Both the position numbers and the translations under genes were made by a program. 30,187 bases of DNA, from NCBI GenBank assembly GCA_964463285.1, contig CAYXBB010000021.1, positions 1 to 30,187 of the forward strand, given 5' to 3'. Of this stretch, positions 7,472 through 16,279 are shown piece after piece. The stretch comes from JAAZLS01 sp964463285 (GTDB lineage Bacteria; Bacillota; Dethiobacteria; DTU022). The notes under the pieces are model-generated. The model ran no database searches and was not told where the DNA came from. It saw only the letters and a list, made by a program, of their open reading frames with translations. The number at the start of each line of letters is the position of its first letter. Position 1 is the stretch's first letter.

Positions 7472-8491
7472 TTAACCCAGAATCTGCCTGGCCGCAGCCA
7501 CTGCCTGCTCTACTTCGGCCCGGGAAACATCTTTGTGGGTAACAAACCGTACCTGACGGGAATTTATTTTTAGTATAAGCACACCCCGTTTACCCATCTT
7601 TTCTGCAAATTCGGCGGGCAGTATTTTCTTTAAAGTTATGATTACCATATTGGTCTCCACCGTAGAAGGATCCAGCTCCACCCCGGGAATTTCAGCCAGT
7701 TGCTCTGCCAAAAATTTGGCCAGGGCATGATCTTCTACCAAACGTTCTACCATGGTATCCAGGGCAATCAGCCCGGCGGCGGCAATGATCCCCGCTTGGC
7801 GCATCCCTCCCCCCAATCGTTTCCGCCAACGACGAGCATCACGGATCCACTTGCGAGGGCCGGCGATAACCGATCCAATGGGGGCCGCCAGGCCCTTGGA
7901 CAGGCAAATCATGACCGTGGTGGATGCCCGGGCATATTCTTTAACCGCTGTGCCGCTGGCTACGGCGGCATTAAAAAGGCGCGCCCCATCCAGATGGAGT
8001 GGAATACCCTGTTCCCGGCCCAGCCGGTATATTTCCCTCATTCTTTCCAGTGAGATTACCGCCCCACCGGCAAAATTGTGAGTGTTTTCCAGGCAGATCA
8101 AAGCAGTAGAGGGGTGATGATCCTCCTCCTCCCGGATTGCCGCCATAACCTTTTTTGCAGTGAGAGCCCCCCGTTCTCCCGACACCGGGTAAAGCTGTAC
8201 TCCCGCCAGGGCAGCGGCGGCTCCAGCCTCGTTTAAAAAGATATGTGAATCCTGTTCCACAATCGCCTCGCTGCCCGGGCGACAGTGAGTAAGAATAGAA
8301 ACCTGATTTCCTTGGGTACCACTGGTTACCAACAAGGCCTCCTCTTTGTCCAGTAGATCGGCTACTTTTTCTTGGAGAATATTAACGGTAGGATCCTCAC
8401 CGAATACGTCATCTCCTACCTCCGCCCGGGACATGGCCAACCGCATCTCCGGAGTGGGCTTGGTTACCGTATCGCTGCGTAGATCTATCAT
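7472..8491 (-). CDS. ltaE: Low-specificity L-threonine aldolase
   Basis: A PLP-dependent fold-type I enzyme that splits L-threonine or allo-threonine into glycine and acetaldehyde. It is 339 aa. The N-terminal IDLRSDTVTKPT signature, GDDVFGEDPT (27-36), His83, the Asp168 region (HLDGARLFNAA) and the Schiff-base Lys199 (CLSKGLAAPIGS) are all present. The ATG has GAGGAG about 10 nt upstream. It stands between the nitrilase-family gene (convergent, 35 bp apart) and the Yip1-like gene, with about 190 bp upstream that may carry its promoter; none could be named with confidence. Confidence 0.95.
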   Translation of the reverse strand: MIDLRSDTVTKPTPEMRLAMSRAEVGDDVFGEDPTVNILQEKVADLLDKEEALLVTSGTQGNQVSILTHCRPGSEAIVEQDSHIFLNEAGAAAALAGVQLYPVSGERGALTAKKVMAAIREEEDHHPSTALICLENTHNFAGGAVISLERMREIYRLGREQGIPLHLDGARLFNAAVASGTAVKEYARASTTVMICLSKGLAAPIGSVIAGPRKWIRDARRWRKRLGGGMRQAGIIAAAGLIALDTMVERLVEDHALAKFLAEQLAEIPGVELDPSTVETNMVIITLKKILPAEFAEKMGKRGVLILKINSRQVRFVTHKDVSRAEVEQAVAAARQILG

Positions 8492-8681
8492 CTACTACCA
8501 GCTCCTCACCATAAAGATAGTGTTTCAATCTAACTTTTATTGCCTTTATCCAGAAATCCTCTACATTATCACCGTAATAGCAAAAAAACCGAACTATGAT
8601 CAGTCCTACAAAAAAATCGGATTAAATGGATGGACTATATGGCATTTTCCTCCCCGGTATATTTATTTTTTAAAGGGCACT

Positions 8682-9251
8682 TTACAAATCGAGAAGCCAA
8701 AATGTAGCGCCTACTACAGTGGCCAATACAATTAAAACAATCACTATAATACCTAAAAATAAAATTAAATAGGTCAGCACGCTGGCTCCGGTAGTAATCC
8801 TCCGGCTTTCCCGAAGTGCAATTACATATAGTACCAACACCCATATTCCTGCGGCCAGAGATATCAATGTGCCCAAAACAATCCCCGCGGTTCCCCCATA
8901 GCCCTTTATAACTTCCGCCACCGGAATCAATATTCCCGGAAATTGTGCAAATCCCAAGGCCGAAAACAAACCCCAGTAATCCCCGGAACCCTTAAATATA
9001 CGTGAGAGTAAATGCAGAAGGCCGGACAAAACAAATAGGCCGACTGCGGAAAATAGTATCTGAATTACCATGAAAGAAGTTGAGGAAATTTCAAAAATAT
9101 CATAAACCGATTTATCGGTGGAGATCATACTCAGAAGGGAACAGATCAAAAATATCGCCAGTGCCCAACCGACAGGCTTTTCCCGTGAAATTAAGTTTAA
9201 GGTAGTCGCCGGTTTCCTGATCACCCCATCCAGCAGTTCCAGAATACTCAA
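8682..9251 (-). CDS. Yip1-domain-like integral membrane protein
   Basis: A 189-aa membrane protein with about five hydrophobic segments (about 28-42, 60-82, 92-110, 115-140 and 160-185). The arrangement and the N-terminal LLDGVIRKPATTLNLI(S)REKP segment resemble the Yip1/DUF1282 group. The function is unknown. The start is TTG, supported by GGAGGAGAG 5-8 nt upstream. It follows sppA by about 50 bp on the same strand and may be co-transcribed with it. Confidence 0.75.
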   Translation of the reverse strand: MSILELLDGVIRKPATTLNLISREKPVGWALAIFLICSLLSMISTDKSVYDIFEISSTSFMVIQILFSAVGLFVLSGLLHLLSRIFKGSGDYWGLFSALGFAQFPGILIPVAEVIKGYGGTAGIVLGTLISLAAGIWVLVLYVIALRESRRITTGASVLTYLILFLGIIVIVLIVLATVVGATFWLLDL

Positions 9252-9302
9252 CTTTTCTCTCCTCCTCCATTAAAAGATTTACAGTTATTGGTTATCCGGT
9301 CG

Positions 9303-10229
9303 CTATTCAAGGATCAACTGGGGCCCCCGGTTAAATTGTTGTTGCAGGTAATTTAAGATCCGGATTTCAGAAGGTGTGTTTACCTTATCCGTCAGGGCAG
9401 CAAATTTCAAGCCAAATTCCGAAACCTGTTCCCAAAATGAGGGGCCTGGAAGCTCGTATTTTTCCGGGCTTTCAAGGCCGGCCATATCCCCGGCCCACTT
9501 CACCGCTTCCTCAATACCGCCCAGCCGATCTACCAGCCCCAACTCCAGGGCCTGGGTACCGGTATAGACCTGTCCGGTAGCAAGTTCCCGCACCTTTTCT
9601 TTATCCAGTTTCCTGTCCGCCGCCACATCGGAAATAAACTGTTCATAAATATCATCGGAAATCGCCTGCATTAGCTCCCGTTCCTCGGGAGTAAGTTCGC
9701 GCGAAAGCATATCCTTGTGCCGCCCGCTTTTGATAACCTCCGTTTTTATACCCAGTTTTTCATAAAGTCCTTCAAGATCCATAACCTGGGAAATGACTCC
9801 GATGGATCCGGTTAAGGTCCCGGGCTGAGCCACAATTCCCTCCGCCGGCGCAGAGATGTAGTATCCCCCCGAAGCGGCCATGTCTCCCATAGAAACTATC
9901 AGGGGTTTGGGAAATGTTTTTACATAACTCGCTATCTGCTGGGAGGCGGCCACCGATCCACCGCCGCTGTCTATCCTGAGCACCGCCGCTTTTATAGAGT
10001 TATCCTCGGCTGCTCTTTTTAGCTGCCGCTCTACTAAACGTGGCGTGATACCCTGACTAAGGCCAAAACCTCCGGCACTTTCAGCAATTGTTCCCTGAAG
10101 ATAAATTACCACCACCCGCTGCCGGTTCCCCGCCTGGGATGAAAACTTGCCGGGTTTACTCGCAAGCACAATTGCCGACACCAGCGCCAATACTACAATC
10201 ACCACTACCAACCATTTATGACCTTTCAT
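9303..10229 (-). CDS. sppA: Signal peptide peptidase SppA
   Basis: A membrane-anchored serine protease of family S49 that degrades released signal peptides. Starting at the ATG at 10227-10229 it is 308 aa, with a membrane segment at about 6-24. The catalytic Ser120 is in MAASGGYYIS and Lys172 in KSGRHKDML; their spacing equals that of the B. subtilis SppA Ser-Lys dyad. It is the short, single-domain form. The frame extends 11 codons upstream to a GTG, but AAAGG lies 9 nt before the chosen ATG. A promoter was not identified in the long upstream spacer. Confidence 0.93.
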   Translation of the reverse strand: MKGHKWLVVVIVVLALVSAIVLASKPGKFSSQAGNRQRVVVIYLQGTIAESAGGFGLSQGITPRLVERQLKRAAEDNSIKAAVLRIDSGGGSVAASQQIASYVKTFPKPLIVSMGDMAASGGYYISAPAEGIVAQPGTLTGSIGVISQVMDLEGLYEKLGIKTEVIKSGRHKDMLSRELTPEERELMQAISDDIYEQFISDVAADRKLDKEKVRELATGQVYTGTQALELGLVDRLGGIEEAVKWAGDMAGLESPEKYELPGPSFWEQVSEFGLKFAALTDKVNTPSEIRILNYLQQQFNRGPQLILE

Positions 10230-10711
10230 CACATCCATCCTTTCCCTGTCCCTGGAATACACTTTTTAAAATAATCCGGTATCAGTCTTAATTTTAACCG
10301 CTAACCAACTTTTTTTTCTCTGGGTGACGGATTTAACTGTAATACTAAAACATATTGCGGTGAGCCAATATTATAACGGAGAAAGCATCTTCTATAAATA
10401 TCGATCCGACAAAGACCCTCCGATATTTCACGGCAAATGGTGGCCGCAAAGCTCCCACACATTTTCCTATCACCTCTGTATCTTGTTTGCCCGTAGGCCT
10501 TATATTAAATTCTTCACGGTTGGAGATTTCCATTTTTTTTGTTGAATAATTTTACAGGGAAAAATCCAGGGATCGGAAATGTTTATACAAATTTGGTCTA
10601 CCAATTAAGACAAACCATTATAATACAATATCAGGCCGTTTGAAACGGCTACAAAAAAACTTACCAAGTCTTCCAGGGAGGGGCTTAACGTATGCTTTCT
10701 GGAGAGCTGTT
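10230..10711. other. Divergent spacer sppA / ylbJ
   Basis: About 480 bp without a supported gene. A perfect TATAAT (10619-10624, plus) may serve ylbJ, but its -35 is poor. An inverted pair ATATTG/CAATAT lies at about 10351-10370. On the minus strand ACGGGCAAA (near 10495) and TTTGCCGT (near 10432) could pair over about 60 nt, suggesting an RNA fold in the sppA leader. I recognise no riboswitch class. The short open frames here lack ribosome-binding sites. Confidence 0.35.
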
Positions 10712-12004
10712 ATGGGGGTGGTAGCATCGCTGTTTCTGTTTATAAAATTCAAACAGGTTTTCATGAGAAAAAGGTCAAACCTTATCAGCTATTTTCTGGC
10801 TTTACTAACCGTGTTTTTAACCCTGTCCATGATTGTTTTCCCCAAAGATGCCTTTGAAGCGGCGGTATCGGGCCTGGAGGTCTGGTGGAATGTTGTGTTT
10901 CCCGCCTTGTTGCCCTTCTTCGTTATCTCCCAGATATTGATCGGGCTGGGGGTGGTTCACATGATGGGAGTATTTCTGGAACCGGTAATGCGACCGCTGT
11001 TCAATGTTCCCGGAACCGGCTCATTTGTAATGGCTATGGGACTGGCCTCCGGTTTCCCTATCGGAGCAATCTTAACCGCAGAGCTGCGCTCTCGCAATCT
11101 TTGTAACCGGGTAGAAGCAGAACGGCTGGTTAGCTTTACCAATACCGCTGATCCGTTGTTTATGTTCGGAGCGGTAGCGGTAGGGATGTTGCACTACCCT
11201 CAGGCGGGTGCCATCATTTCCGCCGCCCATTACTTATCCAGCATCACTCTTGGTTTTATAATGCGGTTTTACCGGTGGCGGGAAACGATTTCACCGCAGG
11301 TATCCGCCAATCGGGGAAGGCTGGTCAGGCGAGCCTTTGCAGCTTTGTTGGGGGCACGAGAAAAGGACGGCCGCCCCTTGGGAAAGCTAATGGGAGACGC
11401 CATCCGGGGATCAATAAACACCCTGCTGCTAATTGGGGGATTTATAATTTTGTTTTCTGTAATTATCCGCATCCTGGGGGTAATAGGGATCACCAACGGT
11501 GTAAGTCGCTACCTGGCAATAGCAGTGAAATCTATGGGATTAAGCCCGGAGTTGGCTCCGGCTTTGTTTAGCGGATTTTTTGAAATAGACTTGGGTTGTC
11601 AATATGCAGGCCAGCTAACTCAAATTCCTATAATCGAAAAAATTATCGTCTGTGGAGTGATCATTGCCTGGAGCGGCCTTTCTGTGCATGCCCAGGTTGC
11701 CAGCATTAACGCCGGTACAGATATCAGGATCTTTCCTTTTATCATCGCCAGGATCATTCATGCTATTTTATCTGGAGTGTGTACAGTTTTGCTTCTCGGC
11801 CCGGCAGGGCGGTGGGTTGGTAATTTAACCGTGCCCGCAGCTTTTTATGCAGTCCCCCGGGGCGAGGCTTTTTACTGGTGGAATAGAACCGGGTTCATGT
11901 TAAAACAACTGGCCATATTTTTTGTCGCCCTGCTAGGCCTGGCAGTTCTATTTTATTTGGTCGGAAAGATTAGATTGGCCTTGTCCTACCGGAAACGTTA
12001 CTAA
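10712..12004 (+). CDS. ylbJ: Sporulation integral membrane protein YlbJ
   Basis: A polytopic membrane protein of the nucleoside-recognition/Gate-domain type, needed for spore cortex formation in B. subtilis. It matches YlbJ over its length: ALLPFFVISQILIGLGVVHMMG, PLFNVPGTGSFVMAMGLASGFP, RVEAERLVSFTNTADPLFMFGAVAVG, and a C-terminal SGLSVHAQVASI block. At least eight hydrophobic segments are seen. Three starts are possible: TTG at 10640, ATG at 10712 (GGAG 7 nt upstream, chosen) and ATG at 10763, which aligns best with the Bacillus N terminus. Unlike in Bacillus, it is inverted relative to rsmD-coaD, and its stop codon overlaps that of coaD by 3 bp. Confidence 0.9.
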   Translation: MGVVASLFLFIKFKQVFMRKRSNLISYFLALLTVFLTLSMIVFPKDAFEAAVSGLEVWWNVVFPALLPFFVISQILIGLGVVHMMGVFLEPVMRPLFNVPGTGSFVMAMGLASGFPIGAILTAELRSRNLCNRVEAERLVSFTNTADPLFMFGAVAVGMLHYPQAGAIISAAHYLSSITLGFIMRFYRWRETISPQVSANRGRLVRRAFAALLGAREKDGRPLGKLMGDAIRGSINTLLLIGGFIILFSVIIRILGVIGITNGVSRYLAIAVKSMGLSPELAPALFSGFFEIDLGCQYAGQLTQIPIIEKIIVCGVIIAWSGLSVHAQVASINAGTDIRIFPFIIARIIHAILSGVCTVLLLGPAGRWVGNLTVPAAFYAVPRGEAFYWWNRTGFMLKQLAIFFVALLGLAVLFYLVGKIRLALSYRKRY

Positions 12005-12477
12005 ACCATTTTTGACATAATCATATCATAAACCTGGGGAGGGACCAGGCTGCTTATATCGCCCCCCAAACTGGCAATCTCCTTAATAATACTTGAACTA
12101 AGAAAGGAACATTTATCCTTGGTCATCATAAATAGCGTTTCAATTTCGGGGTTAAGTTTCCGATTTATCAAGGCCATCTGAAATTCAAATTCAAAATCCG
12201 AAATCGCCCTCAGTCCCTTAATAACTATGGAAATTTGTTTGGATGAAGCATAGTCGATCAATAAGCCGTGGTAATATTCCACATCTACATTGTCAAACTC
12301 ACCGGTAATACGTGTTAACATTTCTATCCTTTCATTAATAGTAAACAATGGTTGTTTGCGCGGGTTTTCTAGAATGGCAACCGTGATGTGATCTAAAATT
12401 TTGCTGGCCCGGTTTATGATATCCAAATGGCCATTGGTTACAGGGTCAAAACTACCGGGATAAATTGCTTTAATCAA
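12001..12477 (-). CDS. coaD: Phosphopantetheine adenylyltransferase
   Basis: The penultimate step of coenzyme A synthesis, converting 4'-phosphopantetheine and ATP to dephospho-CoA. It is 158 aa. It has the nucleotidyltransferase motif TNGHLD (14-19, His17), the N-terminal AIYPGSFDPV, and the C-terminal SSSIIKEIASLGGDIS signature. The TTG start at 12475-12477 is preferred: GAGGAG stands 8 nt upstream and the protein then begins MIKAIYPGSF as in homologues. A GTG three codons earlier overlaps the ribosome-binding site. It follows rsmD by 15 bp, the classical rsmD-coaD pair. Confidence 0.96.
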   Translation of the reverse strand: MIKAIYPGSFDPVTNGHLDIINRASKILDHITVAILENPRKQPLFTINERIEMLTRITGEFDNVDVEYYHGLLIDYASSKQISIVIKGLRAISDFEFEFQMALINRKLNPEIETLFMMTKDKCSFLSSSIIKEIASLGGDISSLVPPQVYDMIMSKMV

Positions 12478-12492
12478 TACTACCACTCCTCA

Positions 12493-13041
12493 CTAGCTGC
12501 TTTTATGCAACAGAATAATGCCCGAATCACCATATTGTTTCTGCACTAACTGTCTATAACCTTCTGCTACAGGCATATATTTTGCGGAATGTTCTACTAT
12601 TACAATTCCCCGGTTTGCCAAAATGTTGGTGGCTGCAATAGCATCAAGTACCGGAGAAATTAGTTTGCTATAATAAGGGGGATCAAGAAAGATTAAATCC
12701 GCTTTAAAAGCCTGATCCGCTACCTCATAAATTTTTTGACGGGCATCGGATTTCGACACACGGGCCTGTTGCATGAACCCGGTTTTTTTTAAATTCTCAA
12801 TGATTGTGCTGCAGCAGTGGTGGTTATTATCAATAAACAAGCATTTTTGGGCTCCTCGACTCAGCGCCTCGATCCCTAAAGAGCCACTGCCGGCAAACAG
12901 ATCAATCACCCGGGCCTGAACCACCCGGTGTCCTAATATATCAAACATAGATTTTTTGACCCGGCTTGGAGTGGGCTTTGCTGCACCATGTTTAGGCGCC
13001 GATAATATGAAACCCCGGACGGAACCGGCAATTACTCTCAA
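12493..13041 (-). CDS. rsmD: 16S rRNA (guanine966-N2)-methyltransferase RsmD
   Basis: An AdoMet-dependent methyltransferase that modifies G966 of 16S rRNA in the 30S subunit. It is 182 aa. Motif I is DLFAGSGSLGIEAL (47-60) and the catalytic DPPY motif is at 120-123. The N-terminal RVIAGSVRG and PTPSRVKKSMFDIL segments are diagnostic of RsmD. It uses a TTG start. A possible promoter lies upstream on the minus strand (TTGCAT, 18 bp, TAAGAT; near 13090-13119), with a 14-bp palindrome-like site between the two boxes. Confidence 0.95.
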   Translation of the reverse strand: MRVIAGSVRGFILSAPKHGAAKPTPSRVKKSMFDILGHRVVQARVIDLFAGSGSLGIEALSRGAQKCLFIDNNHHCCSTIIENLKKTGFMQQARVSKSDARQKIYEVADQAFKADLIFLDPPYYSKLISPVLDAIAATNILANRGIVIVEHSAKYMPVAEGYRQLVQKQYGDSGIILLHKSS

Positions 13042-13100
13042 TTGCTCAACTCTCTTCCTATCCTGTGGTCATTAAATTGATGTCATAAAATCTTAACAAA

Positions 13101-13114
13101 TTAACGACCGTTAA
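13101..13114. promoter_or_regulatory. Palindromic site upstream of rsmD
   Basis: TTAACG-AC-CGTTAA forms a 14-bp inverted repeat between the putative -35 and -10 of rsmD on the minus strand. A 13/14 match (TTAACGACCATTAA) occurs at 21739-21752 beside the truncated binding-protein gene. It may be an operator; no regulator can be named. Confidence 0.35.
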
Positions 13115-13134
13115 TGCAAACTATTTTACACAAC

Positions 13135-13191
13135 CTAGTATATTAACAGTTCTTCTGCCCATAATAGGATTGAAGCAACATTATTCCCCAT
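13135..13191 (-). CDS. Possible 18-codon leader ORF upstream of rsmD
   Basis: A very short frame (MGNNVASILLWAEELLIY) begins with ATG 8 nt after GGAGG, a near-ideal ribosome-binding site. It ends before the likely rsmD promoter. No family is recognised and it could be chance; only the site quality argues for translation. Confidence 0.2.
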   Translation of the reverse strand: MGNNVASILLWAEELLIY

Positions 13192-13245
13192 AAGCTCTTC
13201 CTCCGGTTTCTCCTCTCCCAATCACCGTTTAAAAAACGGTGATGT

Positions 13246-13278
13246 AAGCCACAGGAATAAAACCTGTGGCTTCTTTTT
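13246..13278 (+). terminator. Plus-strand intrinsic terminator with no plus gene beside it
   Basis: AAGCCACAGG (13246-13255) and CCTGTGGCTT (13263-13272) form a perfect 10-bp stem followed by CTTTTT. A second perfect hairpin (ATCACCGTTT...AAACGGTGAT) lies just before it, at about 13221-13243. The nearest plus-strand gene upstream is ylbJ, ending at 12004. Confidence 0.7.
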
Positions 13279-13309
13279 AAAAATTTACGGCGGGCCCTAG
13301 AGCCCGCCG
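13279..13309 (-). terminator. Terminator of the SASP gene
   Basis: On the minus strand CGGCGGGC (13302-13309 side) and GCCCGCCG (13288-13295 side) form an 8-bp GC stem with a 6-nt loop, followed by TAAATTTTT. It lies about 30 nt after the SASP stop codon. Confidence 0.65.
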
Positions 13310-13337
13310 GATGTACTACCGATAAATTAGAACATAC

Positions 13338-13574
13338 TTACGGATGTACCGTGGGAGCAGGAGGAACTGTCTTACCGGCCATAGCGGCTTGAGCCTGTTG
13401 GACCAATCTCCTGGTGATGGTTCCCCCGACAGAGCCGTTTTGGCGGGAGGTCAGCTCGCCTTTGTCACCATTATAGTCGAGCCCCAGCTCGTTAGCAATC
13501 TCGAACTTCATATTCTCGATAGCCTGTTCTGCTTCCCGTACCATAATCCTTTTTCCTCTACCTGTACCCGGCAT
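13338..13574 (-). CDS. Alpha/beta-type small acid-soluble spore protein
   Basis: A 78-aa DNA-binding protein that coats and protects the spore chromosome and is degraded at germination. The family blocks are plain: KFEIANELGL (23-32), the region cut by the GPR protease, and the DNA-binding SRQNGSVGGTITRRLV (about 43-58). The ATG at 13572-13574 is chosen over an upstream frame because GAAGGAGG lies 8 nt before it and the family begins here. A sigma-G-type promoter stands 34-63 bp upstream. The Pro-rich tail (PPAPTVHP) is a small oddity. The degV gene lies upstream on the same strand. Confidence 0.96.
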   Translation of the reverse strand: MPGTGRGKRIMVREAEQAIENMKFEIANELGLDYNGDKGELTSRQNGSVGGTITRRLVQQAQAAMAGKTVPPAPTVHP

Positions 13575-13607
13575 TAGCTTTTCACCTCCTTCATTAAATG
13601 ATGTCTT

Positions 13608-13637
13608 TAGTATGGCTGCGATTATCAGGGATATACT
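13608..13637 (-). promoter_or_regulatory. Sigma-G/F-type sporulation promoter of the SASP gene
   Basis: On the minus strand the -10 CATACTA (13608-13614) matches the forespore sigma-G consensus, and AGTATA (13632-13637) gives a matching -35 with 17 bp between. This fits forespore expression of SASP. Confidence 0.75.
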
Positions 13638-13736
13638 TAGTAATATTTTCATTAACAAAACTATTAGTTTGTTCCATTTAACACAAAAAATCCCCACCGA
13701 TTGGCAGGGATATCCTATTGATTTTTTCAAATTTTA

Positions 13737-14579
13737 TTAAAAAGCAGGGCTTATAATTACCCCCAGTACCCCCGGGCCGGCATGGGTGCCTATCACCGCC
13801 CCGACAGAGGAAATGAATACATCCTCAACATCGAGCTCGGATAGGATGATATTCTTAATTTTTAGGGCTCCTTCCTCATCGGCGGCATTCACCAGGGCCA
13901 TTTTTAGGGGTTTCTGATGTTTAAAATTTTCATATGTCAGCTCCAACATTCTTTTTAAAGCCCGGGATTGGCCGCGGATCTGCTCCAGGGGAGCTATTAT
14001 ACCCTGATCGAAGGTTAGAATGGGCTTAATGTTCAGCATTGATCCAAACAACGCCTTGGCTTTTCCGATCCGGCCGCTTTTATACATATATTTTAGGGTG
14101 TCTACTAAAAAATAGATCCGGGTATTCCGGCGGTAATGTTCGATAATCTTTTCTATTTCTTCCCGTCCCGCTCCCCGATTGGCGGCCCGGGCCGCCTCGA
14201 TGACCATTATTCCCGTTCCCATGGAAGCAAGCCCGGAATCGTATATGTGGATTTTTAAATCGGGGAACGTTTGTTTCGCCGCATTGGCAGAGTGGATGGT
14301 GCCGCTTAAATGCCGGGAAATATGGATGGAGATTATTTCGTCCGCCGGGCTGGAAATTTTTTGATAAACCCTCTTAAAATCATCGGGAGAAGGCTGGGAG
14401 GTACGGGGATGATGCTCCGAAGTCACTAGTTTTTCATAAAACCCGGCAGGAGTAATTTCAACCCAATCCAGGTAACAATCATCTCCGAAAAATACTCGCA
14501 ACGGCACCGAGGATATATTTTCTTTAACCATGATTTCCTCCGGTATATCCGAAGTGCTGTCGGTTACAATCTTAATCAT
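13737..14579 (-). CDS. DegV-family fatty-acid-binding protein (FakB-like)
   Basis: A 280-aa DegV protein. These bind a fatty acid and present it to the kinase FakA for phosphorylation. The N-terminal KIVTDSTSDIPEEI, SQPSPDDFKRVYQKI, ISSHLSGT-like IHISRHLSGTIHSA, and the C-terminal GAVIGTHAGPGVLGVII blocks are diagnostic. It follows fakA by 18 bp on the same strand, so the two probably form a fatty-acid kinase unit using exogenous or recycled fatty acids. The ATG has GGAGG about 10 nt upstream. Confidence 0.94.
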   Translation of the reverse strand: MIKIVTDSTSDIPEEIMVKENISSVPLRVFFGDDCYLDWVEITPAGFYEKLVTSEHHPRTSQPSPDDFKRVYQKISSPADEIISIHISRHLSGTIHSANAAKQTFPDLKIHIYDSGLASMGTGIMVIEAARAANRGAGREEIEKIIEHYRRNTRIYFLVDTLKYMYKSGRIGKAKALFGSMLNIKPILTFDQGIIAPLEQIRGQSRALKRMLELTYENFKHQKPLKMALVNAADEEGALKIKNIILSELDVEDVFISSVGAVIGTHAGPGVLGVIISPAF

Positions 14580-14597
14580 TATTTACCTCCTCATAGG

Positions 14598-16262
14598 TTA
14601 TTCAATTCCAATAAAATAAGGGTACAGGGGCTGTCCCCCATAATATAGCTCCACCTGTAAATGGGGATAACGCTCCGCCAGGATCTTTTTAACCCCTTCG
14701 GCCTCTTCGAGCAGTACACCCTGGCCGTAATAGATGGAGATAATCTCATTTTTAGGGCCGACCAGTCTTGAAGTTAGTTCCAGCAGCACTTGCTGCTTGT
14801 CCGAACCTACCACCGGCCGGTGTCCTTCAGTCATACCCAGCCAATCTCCGGTAATAATATTTTGGCCGTTTATGCTGGCATCCCGAACCGCCTCCGTGAC
14901 CTGGCCGCTTTTTATCCAGGAGAGCACCTTATTAGCTTGGCCAATTATTTTTTCCAACGATTTTTCCTGAAGGTTGATCTGGGCCAACACACTTAAGCCT
15001 TCGGGAATCGATTTTGTCGGGATTACCCTTATTTCACGATCCGGCATCAAGGTCGCCGTTTGCCGGGCAGCTAGTAAGATATTCTTGTTGTTGGGCAAAA
15101 TAATGATCTTGCGGTAGGGTGTTTTTTCAATTGCCTGCAGAAAATCGTTGGCGCTGGTGTTCATTGATTGTCCCCCGGGTACCACCGCCGTGGCCCCGAT
15201 GCTGCTGAATATTTCATCCAGGCCTTCTCCGCTGGACACAGCCAATATTGCTACCCGGTGGGGATCGGGCGGTGCTAAAGTGCTGCTTTTATGCAGGTCT
15301 TCCGTATTTACCAGGTGCCGGTGCTGATCTCTCATATTATCTATTTTCAAATCATGAAGTGAGCCCACGCCCAAACAAGCGGTTAACACCGATCCCGGTT
15401 GTTCCGTATGTATATGGACCCTTACCAGATTCCCCCCCCCCACTACCAGCAAAGAATCGCCCAGAACCTCCAGTTGACGTTTCAACATGTCCGGAGAGAG
15501 ATCCGTTCCTTTAATTACCAGTTCGGTGCAGTAACCCCGGTTTATTTCCTGTGACAGATTGAAAACCGGAAAATGTTCAGGCGAGGAAGTCACGCCTTGA
15601 ACCACGGTATTTTCAAGAATTTCGTCTCCTAAGTTGTTCCATATTTGTTCCAGATAACTGTAAAAACCGCTGTATAAAGAGAGCAAACCCATTCCCCCGG
15701 CGTCAACCACCCCCGCCTCCCTCAGGACCGGTAACAAGCGGGGAGTGTCTTCCAGAGCAATGCGAGCCGTTGTACAAATGTTGTCAAAAAAATCAAGATA
15801 GCTGCACCTGCTATTTGCTGCCTCCGTAGCTGCCCGGGAGGCCTCCCGGGCTACTGTAAGAATGGTCCCTTCCACCGGATGCATTACTGCCTGGTAAGCG
15901 GTGGTCACTCCCGATACCAGGCCTCTGGCAAAATCAGCGGGATCCAAAGACTCTCTCCCTTCTATCCCCAGGGCAAATCCCCGGAATAACTGAGATAGGA
16001 TTACTCCGGAATTTCCCCTGGCTCCCTTTAAGGTGCTTTCTTCTATAACCTTTATTACAGCGCTTACCAAAACCTGTTCCTGGGGAAGCTTATTTAGCGC
16101 TTCCAGGGCCGCCAACAGCGTAAGTTTCATATTGGTTCCCGTATCTCCATCAGGTACCGGGAATACATTTAGATTATTGATACTTTCCTCCTGCTCAAAT
16201 AAATTTCTGGATCCCTGGATAAATAAATTTTTAAGCTGTTTCCCCTGCAAAGCCGCAATCAA
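14598..16262 (-). CDS. fakA: Fatty acid kinase catalytic subunit FakA (DAK2/YloV family)
   Basis: A 554-aa cytoplasmic kinase of the YloV/FakA family, which phosphorylates FakB-bound fatty acids with ATP for phospholipid synthesis. The N-terminal DhaL-type nucleotide domain shows NVFPVPDGDTGTNM (about 32-45) and KGARGNSGVILSQLFRGF (about 79-96). A middle domain and a C-terminal DegV-like/EDD-type portion (SIYYGQGVLLEEAE) follow. Length and domain order are normal. It lies 17 bp after yloU and 18 bp before the degV gene; the yloU-yloV order is as in Bacillus. Confidence 0.95.
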   Translation of the reverse strand: MIAALQGKQLKNLFIQGSRNLFEQEESINNLNVFPVPDGDTGTNMKLTLLAALEALNKLPQEQVLVSAVIKVIEESTLKGARGNSGVILSQLFRGFALGIEGRESLDPADFARGLVSGVTTAYQAVMHPVEGTILTVAREASRAATEAANSRCSYLDFFDNICTTARIALEDTPRLLPVLREAGVVDAGGMGLLSLYSGFYSYLEQIWNNLGDEILENTVVQGVTSSPEHFPVFNLSQEINRGYCTELVIKGTDLSPDMLKRQLEVLGDSLLVVGGGNLVRVHIHTEQPGSVLTACLGVGSLHDLKIDNMRDQHRHLVNTEDLHKSSTLAPPDPHRVAILAVSSGEGLDEIFSSIGATAVVPGGQSMNTSANDFLQAIEKTPYRKIIILPNNKNILLAARQTATLMPDREIRVIPTKSIPEGLSVLAQINLQEKSLEKIIGQANKVLSWIKSGQVTEAVRDASINGQNIITGDWLGMTEGHRPVVGSDKQQVLLELTSRLVGPKNEIISIYYGQGVLLEEAEGVKKILAERYPHLQVELYYGGQPLYPYFIGIE

Positions 16263-16279
16263 CTGGCCCTCACCCCCGT

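Noticed and set aside
7700..8081. Plus-strand frames of over 100 codons
   Set aside because: They are antisense to the well-supported threonine aldolase gene and match no family.
10324..10545. 73-codon plus-strand frame before ylbJ
   Set aside because: No ribosome-binding site, no recognisable family, low-complexity ends; likely non-coding.
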